Below, in pieces: positions 16,570-24,563 of a stretch of DNA of 64,000 nt. The DNA is from an uncultured Candidatus Nitrosopumilus sp. (lineage in GTDB: Archaea > Thermoproteota > Nitrososphaeria > Nitrososphaerales > Nitrosopumilaceae): assembly GCA_951812655.1 (NCBI GenBank), contig OX638319.1, positions 1-64,000 on the forward strand, given 5' to 3'. The notes beneath the pieces were generated by a model. It was not told the origin of the DNA, did not search any database, and saw only the letters and a list, made by a program, of their open reading frames with translations. How positions within the stretch are numbered: position 1 is the stretch's first letter; every line of letters starts with the position of its first letter. Both the position numbers and the translations under genes were made by a program.

Positions 16570-17397
16570 CTACGGAAACAGCTCTTTGCTCATGTATTTC
16601 TCAAATTCCAGGTCCGTTTTCATTTTTTTGGCCTCCATGAACATGGAGGCATCCGTACCTACGACATATCGTGGAAGAATCTCATCATCATGAATGGCCT
16701 TTAAAATGACGTTTGCGACTTGTAATGGTGCAGTGCCCATCTCTACCATCATCTTGAGACCCGCAAGAATGTTGTCTGTGAGATTTTTGTATTTCTCATC
16801 TATTTTCGATTCTGGCACCTTCATAGAATCAAAAAAGTTTGTCTTGATGACTCCTGGTTCGATAAGTGTGGTTTTTATCCCAAACTGGCCCAGCTCATAT
16901 CTTAGACATTCGCTAAGCCCTTCAAGTGCAAATTTTGTACTGATATATGCTGAAGATCCGGGCAGTCCCATTCTGCCTACCACGGAGCTAATGTTTACAA
17001 TTATTCCTGATCCTTGTTTTCTCATAATTGGTGATGTCTCTTGAATAATTTTCACAATGCTAAAGAAATTAGTTTCAAATTGTTTTCTAAAATCATTTAC
17101 TGAAACATCTTCGGTACATCCAAATTGCCCATATCCTGCATTATTTACCAGTACATCTATTCTTCCTTTATCCAAAGTTATCTTTTTGATTGCCCTATCT
17201 ATGGAGTCTTCGCTATTCACATCCAATTCTATTACATTGATTTTGAGATTTTCTTTTTTTGCAGCACGCTCCAACTCTACTGATTTTTTAACGTCTCTCA
17301 TACTTGCAAATGTATAAAATCCGTCTCTTGCTAGTGCCAAAGCTGTTTCAAAACCTATTCCTGAGGAGCTTCCTGTAACGAGGGCTACTTTTTCCAT
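16570..17397 (-). CDS. Short-chain dehydrogenase/reductase (SDR)
   Basis: 275 residues of the classical SDR family. The Rossmann motif TGSSSGIG is at residues 8-15, NNAGYGQFG at about 86, the catalytic Ser in NISSVVGRMG, and the YxxxK pair in YISTK. NAD(P)-dependent oxidation or reduction of an alcohol/ketone is expected; the acidic/basic residues after strand 2 do not settle cofactor choice. The substrate is unknown and neighbours (topoisomerase, helicase) give no hint. Confidence 0.92.
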   Translation of the reverse strand: MEKVALVTGSSSGIGFETALALARDGFYTFASMRDVKKSVELERAAKKENLKINVIELDVNSEDSIDRAIKKITLDKGRIDVLVNNAGYGQFGCTEDVSVNDFRKQFETNFFSIVKIIQETSPIMRKQGSGIIVNISSVVGRMGLPGSSAYISTKFALEGLSECLRYELGQFGIKTTLIEPGVIKTNFFDSMKVPESKIDEKYKNLTDNILAGLKMMVEMGTAPLQVANVILKAIHDDEILPRYVVGTDASMFMEAKKMKTDLEFEKYMSKELFP

Positions 17398-17441
17398 GTT
17401 TGTGTTATTTTATTGTCATATTTATCCCATTTTGATTACTG

Positions 17442-19952
17442 TCATACAAGTGGCCTGTCTCCTTCTGTAGTTTCCACAATCTCTGTCACTTCACCGTCGT
17501 TAATTCTTTCCAAAATCTCTAACGCAGAATATTTGTGAAGATACTCGTTGTTATTTCCGCATCTGTATGAGAATGTACATCTGGGACATCCTGCTTCATT
17601 TTTACAAGGACATTCTTTTACAATGTGCATACTTCTCTCCAGGGCTTTCTCAAACCTGTCATAGAGCGCTTTACTTGCTCCACTTCCGCCAATCGCTCCA
17701 TCGTAGATGAAAATCATGCCCGAGGTGCCTAACGAGATACCTCCAAGGTCCTGAGATACTCCGCCAGTAATCATGTTGCTTCCTTCAATTACGACATGCT
17801 CTGTAGCGTGATATCCGCTAGCCTCTGCATATTCTTTGTCTTCGGATTCCTCTATGATGTTAAGAGGTCTTGGTGCATGAAATACAATACCTTTGGTTAC
17901 AAAATCATATTCCAATGGGGAATCTAGCAGAACTTTTTGCCCTTGTGTAATTTCTTGTCCCAGTTCTATGTTGACATAACCGTAAACTTTTTTCTGTATG
18001 TGGAGCTTACAAAATGCAACTTCTATTCCATTGGCTATTCTTTTCTCAAATATGGTTTCAATGGTCGGCCATTCCTCTGTCAGGGATTTTGTATAGTATG
18101 GATAGTCTCTGGGAATTCTTTGTAGTTTTGCATAATTTTTTTCAGGATAGCCTATTTTTTTTACTTTGTATCTTGTTCCTGCCAAAAAGTAAATTGCATC
18201 GGTGTGCAATTCTTCTAGTGCAATTGGAAGTACCCTTTCGCCCATCTTTTTATCTCCAAAGAAAATATCAATTGACTTACCAATGCCTCTGATGCTGTAA
18301 TCGTTTAGAATAGAATTGATTTTATCAAAATTTGGAATGATCCTGTTGTTGAATACCTTGAGGTTTTCATTGGCAATGTGTTGCTCGATCACTTTTTCAT
18401 GTTCTTTTAATTCATGTTTGGAAATGGGTCTGTCACATGCCATGGCCATCACTTGAAACTCTTCTACAAATGGGTTCTTTGGATCGATGAATGTTTTCTC
18501 TATGTCCTCAAAATAGTCATCTGGATGATTCTTATAGTATTGTGAAATTGGGTCGTTTCCAAGTGCCAAAAGCGCGTATCCCTTCTGTCCTTTTCTTGCA
18601 GCCCTTCCAATTCTCTGAATTAGTCTGTTTACTGGAACTGTTGAAGATATCACGCAATCTACATTTCCCACGTCTATGCCTAGTTCAAGCGTGGGAGTGC
18701 ATGAAACTGCCGACAAGCTGTCATTTTTGAATTGTTTTTCAACTGAAGTTCTGTAATTGGCCATCAGTCCTGCTCTGTGAACCTTGATGTTGACTTTCTG
18801 TTTTTTTGCCTGAATTGCAAGCAATTCTGAATTTAGGTGCGAATTGCTAAATACCATGGTCTTGTGATTCTTCTCTGTCATCTTTTTTGTCAATGCCACC
18901 ATGAGCTTCCTTTGTGTCCTAAGAGTTGGAAACAGCATCACAAAGTCTGTCTGACCTTTTTTACCAGAACCGTGAATGATCCGCATTTCCTCTCCGAACA
19001 GCTGCTGACAAAAATCTCTGGCGTTTTCTAACGTGGCCGATGCGGAAATAAACTGTAATTTTTTACTGCAAATTCTTTTCAATCTCTTGACTATGAAATG
19101 AACGTTTGATCCAAAAATCCCCGAATACGTATGAGCTTCATCTACTACTAAAATTCTGGCCGATGAGATGATAGTTGAGAATTTTGTTTGGTGCCACATG
19201 TGATAATGTAGTATGTCAAAATTTGTGATTAGAATGTGTGGTGGGTTTTCAAAAATGCGTCTTCGATCTTCAAGGGTTGTATCTCCGTCAAACACTTGAG
19301 CTTTAATTCCAACGGTTTCGGCAAATTTCTGAATTTTTGGAAACTGATCCCGAGACAATGATTTTGTAGGATATATGAAAATTGCAAATACATTTCCCTG
19401 TTCTGATTCTTTTTTGACCCTGTGGATTACCGGAATCAAAAATGCCTCTGTTTTTCCAGAAGCCGTAGGTGCCTCAATGACAACGTTTTCACCATATGTA
19501 ATTTCACGTATGGCCTCTTCTTGAAATTTGTAAAATTGCTCTATTCCTAGTTCTTTTAGACGCCCTGAAATTGACCCATGTAGTCCCAATTCCTCGACTT
19601 TACAGCCCATTTGAGGCTCAGGATTTGTTAAAACAGTATATTGTGAAATATAGTCTTTCTTTGAAAATAGAATCTCTTCTGTAATCTTGTCTGGGGTGCT
19701 TTTTCCAATCATTTCCATGATTTCTGTCTCACTTCTGATGATTCCTTCTTCCTTCAGTCCGTCTGAGAGTCCATTTTCGTTCACTAGGCCCTGATCAAAT
19801 CTTGAAAGAAATTCAAGGAAAACTTCGTCGGCATTTTTTGAAAATTCCAAGAGATCTTCAATGTTGCATTTTTCGCATGAGACGTGCATTTTTTTGTTGA
19901 ATGTCTTTTGAATGTCTATTTTGGACTTGCATTTTGGACATGAGAATTTCAT
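17442..19952 (-). CDS. DEAD/DEAH helicase with C-terminal DUF1998 (MrfA/Hrq1-like)
   Basis: 836 residues. An N-terminal zinc ribbon (FSCPKCKSKID, then SCEKCN) precedes a superfamily 2 helicase: Walker A in APTASGKTEAF, DEAH in LVVDEAHTYSG, motif III SASATLENARDF, motif VI QRIGRAARKGQKG. The C-terminal region ends with the four-cysteine DUF1998 cluster (CPCKNEAGCPRC, then CGNNNE). The layout matches the MrfA/YprA and Hrq1 group, 3'-5' helicases linked to repair of crosslinked or damaged DNA. It is divergent from the DNA methyltransferase with 90 bp between them. The repair role is inferred from family. Confidence 0.9.
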   Translation of the reverse strand: MKFSCPKCKSKIDIQKTFNKKMHVSCEKCNIEDLLEFSKNADEVFLEFLSRFDQGLVNENGLSDGLKEEGIIRSETEIMEMIGKSTPDKITEEILFSKKDYISQYTVLTNPEPQMGCKVEELGLHGSISGRLKELGIEQFYKFQEEAIREITYGENVVIEAPTASGKTEAFLIPVIHRVKKESEQGNVFAIFIYPTKSLSRDQFPKIQKFAETVGIKAQVFDGDTTLEDRRRIFENPPHILITNFDILHYHMWHQTKFSTIISSARILVVDEAHTYSGIFGSNVHFIVKRLKRICSKKLQFISASATLENARDFCQQLFGEEMRIIHGSGKKGQTDFVMLFPTLRTQRKLMVALTKKMTEKNHKTMVFSNSHLNSELLAIQAKKQKVNIKVHRAGLMANYRTSVEKQFKNDSLSAVSCTPTLELGIDVGNVDCVISSTVPVNRLIQRIGRAARKGQKGYALLALGNDPISQYYKNHPDDYFEDIEKTFIDPKNPFVEEFQVMAMACDRPISKHELKEHEKVIEQHIANENLKVFNNRIIPNFDKINSILNDYSIRGIGKSIDIFFGDKKMGERVLPIALEELHTDAIYFLAGTRYKVKKIGYPEKNYAKLQRIPRDYPYYTKSLTEEWPTIETIFEKRIANGIEVAFCKLHIQKKVYGYVNIELGQEITQGQKVLLDSPLEYDFVTKGIVFHAPRPLNIIEESEDKEYAEASGYHATEHVVIEGSNMITGGVSQDLGGISLGTSGMIFIYDGAIGGSGASKALYDRFEKALERSMHIVKECPCKNEAGCPRCTFSYRCGNNNEYLHKYSALEILERINDGEVTEIVETTEGDRPLV

Positions 19953-20016
19953 GATTGTTTTATTGATACGAGTTGATGATTTATTGTTAATTATTTCTCG
20001 TGACCCACGACATTAT

Positions 20017-20030
20017 TAAACCCGGGTTTA
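20017..20030. promoter_or_regulatory. 14-bp perfect palindrome upstream of methyltransferase
   Basis: TAAACCCGGGTTTA is a perfect inverted repeat without spacer, ending 12 bp before the methyltransferase ATG in the divergent helicase/methyltransferase intergenic region. It stands out as a GC core in AT-rich DNA. It could be an operator or contain the enzyme's own recognition site; both are inference. Confidence 0.5.
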
Positions 20031-20042
20031 CCATACTTAAAA

Positions 20043-20816
20043 ATGAAAAAAATTGAAACGAATAAAATTTACAATCAAGATTGCATTAAGGGAATGAATT
20101 TCATTCCTAAAAACAAAATTGATCTTGTCATAACCGATCCACCCTTTGCAATAAATTTCAAATCAAAGAAAGCAAATTACAACCGAGTTTCCTCCAGAGT
20201 TATTTCTGGATACAATGAAATCAAACCTGAGGATTATTATGATTTTACATTTGCATGGATGAGTGAAGTTTTTCGTATCCTGAAAGATTCTGGAAGCATG
20301 TATGTTTTTTCAGGATGGAATAATTTGAAAGATATTTTGCGAGCGTTGGATGATGTTGGTTTTACTACAGTTAATCATGTTATCTGGAAATATCAATTTG
20401 GGGTTGTCACAAAAAAGAAGTTTGTTACTTCGCACTATCATTGTCTGTATGTTTGTAAAAATGATAAGAAAAGAAAATTCTTTCCCTTTTCTAGATTTAA
20501 AAAAGAGGATAAAACAGATGATGGAAGAAGCCTCCACTATAGAGATAAGGAGGATGTTTGGGATATCAAAAGAGAATATTGGACGGGAGACGAAAAAACG
20601 CCCACCAAATTACCGTCGGAAATCATCAAAAAGTTACTGGAATATTCAAGTGAAAAAAATGATCTCATCTTTGATCCTTTTCTTGGATCTGGTCAAGTTG
20701 CAGTAGTCAGTAAATCCTTAAAAAGAAAATTCATTGGGTTTGAGATAGTTTCTGACTATTTCAAATTTGCCAAAAAGCGACTTGATACAGATACATATAG
20801 AATTCAAAAATCTTAG
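20043..20816 (+). CDS. Solitary DNA adenine/cytosine-N4 methyltransferase (beta-class order)
   Basis: 257 residues of the N6/N4 DNA methylase family. The catalytic motif IV DPPF is at residues 32-35 and the SAM-binding motif I, DPFLGSGQ, near 211-218. This order (catalytic first, SAM motif last) is the beta class. It transfers a methyl group from SAM to the exocyclic amine of adenine or cytosine in a specific DNA sequence. No restriction endonuclease or specificity subunit is visible on either side, so it looks like an orphan methylase, perhaps for regulation or protection. Target sequence unknown. Confidence 0.88.
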   Translation: MKKIETNKIYNQDCIKGMNFIPKNKIDLVITDPPFAINFKSKKANYNRVSSRVISGYNEIKPEDYYDFTFAWMSEVFRILKDSGSMYVFSGWNNLKDILRALDDVGFTTVNHVIWKYQFGVVTKKKFVTSHYHCLYVCKNDKKRKFFPFSRFKKEDKTDDGRSLHYRDKEDVWDIKREYWTGDEKTPTKLPSEIIKKLLEYSSEKNDLIFDPFLGSGQVAVVSKSLKRKFIGFEIVSDYFKFAKKRLDTDTYRIQKS

Positions 20817-20823
20817 CCAGTCT

Positions 20824-21282
20824 CTATTCTTTCTTTTCTTCTTTCTTTTCTTCTTTCTTTTCTTCTTTCTTTTCTTCTTTCTTTTCTTCTTTCTTTTCTT
20901 CTTTCTTTTCTTCTTTCTTTTCTTCTTTCTTTTCTTCTTTCTTTTCTTCTATGATTTCCTCTCTTTTCTGACCTATTTTTGCAGCAATGTCCTTCCTTAA
21001 TTCCTCATCAGTTTTATTTTCAAACTTCACTTCTGCAGATTTTGCAATCATTTCCAATTTCTCTCGCTCTGTATCCACTGGACCTGAAATCTTTGGTACT
21101 TCGTCTGTGACTTCTTTCATCTGTTCTTGAATCTCATTTTTTGCCTTGTTGTATTCGTTTACTGCTTTCCCTAATTTTTTGGCTGCACCTGGAAGTTTTC
21201 CAGTTCCTAAAATCAACACCAATGCGACAAAAATAATTATCATCCATTCACTCCCACCTATGTTCAGCATACTTTCCAACAC
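20824..21282 (-). CDS. tatA: TatA/TatB-like twin-arginine translocase component with EEKK tail
   Basis: 152 residues. The N-terminus has the Tat hallmark: a short transmembrane helix (EWMIIIFVALVLILG), the hinge and amphipathic helix LPGAAKKLGKAVNEYNKAK. It forms the pore element of the twin-arginine pathway that exports folded proteins across the membrane. After a polar segment the last 41 residues are (EEKK)10-E, encoded by a perfect 12-bp tandem repeat. No tatC is present in the window. The tail is far longer than the usual acidic TatA tail and is probably not needed for the core function. Confidence 0.88.
   Translation of the reverse strand: MLESMLNIGGSEWMIIIFVALVLILGTGKLPGAAKKLGKAVNEYNKAKNEIQEQMKEVTDEVPKISGPVDTEREKLEMIAKSAEVKFENKTDEELRKDIAAKIGQKREEIIEEKKEEKKEEKKEEKKEEKKEEKKEEKKEEKKEEKKEEKKE
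20830..20949 (-). repeat. 12-bp in-frame tandem repeat, 10 perfect copies
   Basis: Each unit encodes EEKK at the C-terminus of the TatA-like protein. All ten units are identical, giving a 120-bp pure purine/pyrimidine strand-asymmetric tract. Such tracts can expand or contract by slippage and can form triplex DNA. Confidence 0.95.
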
Positions 21283-21383
21283 AATTTGACGTCCTTTGAT
21301 TTGAAATTAAACGTAATGTACATTTTCATGCCTAACATGGAATTTTGATATTGGATTTTTCATGTATCAAATTTCATATCTGA

Positions 21384-22538
21384 TCAATTTGATATTCGCT
21401 GTGGTTCCAACTTCTCTCTGAATTTGATGGCAAATAGTGCTATGCCAATGCCCAGAATACAAAATATCACGTATGGCGTCTCGTTTCCAAATGAGTGTGT
21501 TAGTGGTCCTCCAATAGTGGGCCCAATGGCCCAGCCCATTCCAAAAACCGTTTCATATGCTCCAATTATTTTACCTGAGATCTTCTTTTGAGTTTTACTC
21601 AGGATTATCTCTAATGTTAATGGAAAGAAAATGCTAAATCCAAATCCCATGAGAACCAATGCTATGCCAAAAGTAACTATCGAATCAGCAACGACAGATA
21701 TTGCCAATCCTATTGACACTGCAATGGTTCCTGCAATTAGAGTTTGACTTGTTCGGGTTGCAAATTTTCCCACCAATGCCAATGATATCACCCGTGAGAC
21801 CCCAAATGCAAAATACAGTAACAAAATGTCCGTATCTGACATTCCGTTATCGTTGAGAAAAGCCGGAAAAATTGTGAGAATTATCCCAAAAGATGATGTG
21901 CAAAAAATCAACAATATTATAACTTCTGGAAATTTCTTCATTTCCTTAATTGATGAAAAAGAAAATCGTTCATGATGATTTTTTATTTTTTTTCTAGATG
22001 CCAATAGAGATGTAATGATTGCTGCAGCTAGGATAAACGCGGCAATCTGGAATAATATCCTGTATGTCATATCTAACCCCTCAAGTAACACTGTTCCCAG
22101 TAGGGGCCCTACCATGAATCCAATCACGAAAAACATTGTAAACCATGAAATGTGCTTGACTCTATTCTTTTCAGAACTCTCATTGGAGATGATGGATTCG
22201 CAAGGAGGCCAAAAGAATGCATGAGCCACGCCAGTCATTATCCTAAATCCCATGATTTCTGGAACCGATTGTGCGATGGATAGCAGACATACTGATGCGG
22301 AATTGATGGCTGCACCTACTGCTAGTAAGTATGCGTTGTTTATTCTATCAAGTAGAATTCCGACAAAAAGTGGAATGAACATGTATGGAATGAAATTTGT
22401 TAATCCGATTAGTCCCAAATCCGAATATGTTGCTCCTACTATGTTCTTTGCAAATACTGGTAGTATGGGCCCATGCAATCCATAAGAAATTCCTATGATC
22501 AAACCTGTGATGTTGACGAGTATCAGAACTCTGTTCAT
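21384..22538 (-). CDS. Major facilitator superfamily transporter
   Basis: 384 residues with about twelve hydrophobic helices. The cytoplasmic loop motif between helices 2 and 3 is recognisable as GILLDRINNAYL, and a central polar loop (SRKKIKNHHERFSFSS) separates two six-helix halves. The layout resembles drug or sugar-like MFS carriers; the substrate cannot be read. It starts 4 bp inside the end of the upstream UbiE-like gene (ATGA), so the two are probably co-transcribed. Confidence 0.87.
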   Translation of the reverse strand: MNRVLILVNITGLIIGISYGLHGPILPVFAKNIVGATYSDLGLIGLTNFIPYMFIPLFVGILLDRINNAYLLAVGAAINSASVCLLSIAQSVPEIMGFRIMTGVAHAFFWPPCESIISNESSEKNRVKHISWFTMFFVIGFMVGPLLGTVLLEGLDMTYRILFQIAAFILAAAIITSLLASRKKIKNHHERFSFSSIKEMKKFPEVIILLIFCTSSFGIILTIFPAFLNDNGMSDTDILLLYFAFGVSRVISLALVGKFATRTSQTLIAGTIAVSIGLAISVVADSIVTFGIALVLMGFGFSIFFPLTLEIILSKTQKKISGKIIGAYETVFGMGWAIGPTIGGPLTHSFGNETPYVIFCILGIGIALFAIKFREKLEPQRISN

Positions 22539-23224
22539 TTGTATGCCGCAATCATGATTGCTCCGCCCATGAGATCCTTCTCAAATTCGACTCTGGAAAA
22601 CTTTTCCAGGATGAGTTTTTCCAGTTTTTTGTTTTGAGGCCATCTTTTGTATGTGCCGTACAGTGTGCCGAATTTTAGCCCTAACCTGCCTCCTGCCGTA
22701 AATGCGAGTATGGGCAGAATGCACCTCAGATAAAATGAAACTCCTGCTCTGTAGAATGCTTCATCGGGTTTTCCCAAATCAACGATTACAAACCTGCCAT
22801 CCTTTTTTAACACCCTGTGGATCTCGGAAATTGCAATTCTCAAATTAATTGCATCTCTCAAAGAGTATCCGCACAGTACTGCGTCAAATTCTTCATCTTT
22901 AAACGGAATGTGTTCAAAAACACCGTTTGCCATATCTGGTAATTTTTCAAAATGTGTACCTGTGTTTTTTAACATCGGTACAAGAGGATCATACAATGTG
23001 ATTGAGATTTTTCCATCTGTTAGATTCATTGCTGTTTTTGACATGTTTCCAAAACCGGAACCCGCGTCGAGAATTTTGTTTCCTGGAAATACTCTCTGCG
23101 AGATTCCTTTGATTCTGTGTTCTTTGTCTTTGCCTAGAGAAATTATGGAATTGACTTTATCATAAACTGGAATTATCTCTCGAAGTACTTCTATTACTTC
23201 TCCCCAATAACTTCCTAGGCCCAT
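22535..23224 (-). CDS. UbiE/COQ5-like SAM-dependent methyltransferase
   Basis: 229 residues. The SAM motif ILDAGSGFGNMSK and the UbiE-type element VLCGYSLRDAINLRIAISEIHRVL, with LGKPDEAFYR downstream, match the ubiquinone/menaquinone methyltransferase family. In an ammonia-oxidising archaeon a C-methylation step in menaquinone-type quinone synthesis is plausible. Other quinone genes are not in the window, so this stays an inference. It is followed by the MFS gene with a 4-bp overlap. Confidence 0.83.
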   Translation of the reverse strand: MGLGSYWGEVIEVLREIIPVYDKVNSIISLGKDKEHRIKGISQRVFPGNKILDAGSGFGNMSKTAMNLTDGKISITLYDPLVPMLKNTGTHFEKLPDMANGVFEHIPFKDEEFDAVLCGYSLRDAINLRIAISEIHRVLKKDGRFVIVDLGKPDEAFYRAGVSFYLRCILPILAFTAGGRLGLKFGTLYGTYKRWPQNKKLEKLILEKFSRVEFEKDLMGGAIMIAAYK

Positions 23225-23276
23225 AATCTATCATCAAAGTATACTGGTTTGAATAGTTTTCAAATCTAAATTTCTA

Positions 23277-23999
23277 TTATGTGGAAAACTTGGTTGCATT
23301 TTGAGAATAATTTTGTAAGTCTGATTCTGAAACCTTTTCAAAAACTTTTGACTCTGAGGTGACCTTCGCCATCTTTATGTGCTTGATTCCTTCCTTTGCT
23401 TCTGACTTTAGGTTGATTGATGCTATGGCTAAGGCTGCAGCATCTTCCAGACTCATGTTTTCGTTGTAATTTTTTTCCAAAAAGGCATTAACCTCATCTG
23501 AACCTGCACCGATTGCAACTGCTGCAAATTGTACATAAGTTCCGCTTGGATCAGTGACGTAGATTGATTCTCCCTTTTGATCAATCCCTGCAATAATCAT
23601 GGAAACTCCGTTAGGGCGCACTCCGCCATACTGTGTAAACTGATGAGCCTGATCTGCTAAGTGTTTGGCAACGGTTGCAACTTCCACTGATTCGTCATAG
23701 GTCATTCTGTTTCCCTGTGAAAAGAATCTTGCACCGTCTACTTGAACACGCGCATCAGGGATGTAGCCTGCAGCTGCAACTCCTATGTGATAATCTACCT
23801 GAAATATTTTCTGAGTTACATTGTTTGTTTGTAATGTTCTGGATTTCTCTTCTACTGCCATGATGACTCCTTCTTTACTAGATACTCCTATGGCAAGAGT
23901 TCCTCTTTTTACGGTCTCTATTGCATATTCGACTTGGTAAATTCTGCCGTCTGGAGAATACATTGTAGGGGTCATGTCATAACCGCGTGATGCCATCAT
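23277..23999 (-). CDS. psmA: Proteasome subunit alpha
   Basis: 240 residues, normal for archaeal PsmA. It contains the alpha-subunit signature GYDMTPTMYSPDGRIYQVEYA at residues 6-26, with the N-terminal helix that forms the gate and docks the ATPase, and lacks the N-terminal Thr nucleophile of beta subunits. Seven-membered alpha rings cap the 20S core and recruit PAN-type ATPases. Two adjacent ATG codons (23999, 23996) could both start it. The 5' region holds an inverted repeat over the putative TATA element. Confidence 0.97.
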   Translation of the reverse strand: MMASRGYDMTPTMYSPDGRIYQVEYAIETVKRGTLAIGVSSKEGVIMAVEEKSRTLQTNNVTQKIFQVDYHIGVAAAGYIPDARVQVDGARFFSQGNRMTYDESVEVATVAKHLADQAHQFTQYGGVRPNGVSMIIAGIDQKGESIYVTDPSGTYVQFAAVAIGAGSDEVNAFLEKNYNENMSLEDAAALAIASINLKSEAKEGIKHIKMAKVTSESKVFEKVSESDLQNYSQNATKFST

Positions 24000-24019
24000 A
24001 ATATCACGAGTCCATTCCC

Positions 24020-24042
24020 AGACAATTTAAGGGTAATTGTCT
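24020..24042. promoter_or_regulatory. 8-bp inverted repeat over psmA TATA region
   Basis: AGACAATT and AATTGTCT are separated by 7 bp. On the minus strand the enclosed CTTAAATT lies about 27-30 bp before the psmA start, where an archaeal TATA box for a leaderless message would sit. A protein bound here should block transcription factor binding. The divergent wHTH gene begins 69 bp away. Confidence 0.45.
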
Positions 24043-24110
24043 TGCCTGAATGTGGAACAGAATTGGAAATAAGGTTTTAAGTGAAATCAACACACTTTAT
24101 CTCAAGTAAC

Positions 24111-24494
24111 ATGACCAATCAACTGTTAGAATTCAAAGAAATTCTCAGATCAAAACATGTTGATAAGCCAAGAAAGATCGACAAACAGACTAGAAAGCTA
24201 CTGCTTTATTTATTTACAAGCACGAGAGGCGGATTCTCACGTTTGCGAATTATCATTCAATTACTTGATCAGCCATGCAATACACATCAACTGGCAAAAA
24301 AACTTGATCTAGACTATAAGGCGATTCAACATCATTTGAAGGTTTTAGAAAAAAATAACATGGTTTCAAAAATAGGCGAAAAGTATGGGGCGATATTTCA
24401 CTTATCAAATTTTCTTGAAATTAACATAGGCGCATTGGATGAGGCGATCGAAAAGTTAGATTTGAAACTTAACCGCGAGAAAATCTATCTGTAA
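24111..24494 (+). CDS. ArsR-type winged-helix transcriptional regulator
   Basis: 127 residues from the preferred ATG at 24111; an in-frame GTG at 24081 is probably upstream of the transcript, as a TATA-like GGTTTTAAGT lies at about 24073-24082. The winged helix is clear: LLLYLFTSTRGGFSRLRIIIQLLDQPCNTHQLAKKLDLDYKAIQHHLKVLEKNNMV, with recognition helix YKAIQHHLKVLE, then a wing and GAIFHLS. Such proteins are common in archaea. It is divergent from psmA and just upstream of glutamate dehydrogenase, either of which might be its target. Confidence 0.85.
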   Translation: MTNQLLEFKEILRSKHVDKPRKIDKQTRKLLLYLFTSTRGGFSRLRIIIQLLDQPCNTHQLAKKLDLDYKAIQHHLKVLEKNNMVSKIGEKYGAIFHLSNFLEINIGALDEAIEKLDLKLNREKIYL

Positions 24495-24531
24495 TTCGTT
24501 CTGATATTTTAGTTCTCATTTTAAATTAAAC

Positions 24532-24541
24532 TTAATATAAT
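24532..24541 (+). promoter_or_regulatory. Putative TATA box for glutamate dehydrogenase
   Basis: TTAATATAAT lies 23-32 bp before the TTG start at 24564, the spacing expected for leaderless archaeal messages. Confidence 0.5.
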
Positions 24542-24563
24542 ATGCGTAATTTGAAAAAACATC

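Noticed and set aside
20767-21000. Open frame on the plus strand over the TatA tail (Phe/Leu/Ser repeats)
   Set aside because: It is the complement of the EEKK-encoding repeat; the minus frame has a clear TatA N-terminus.
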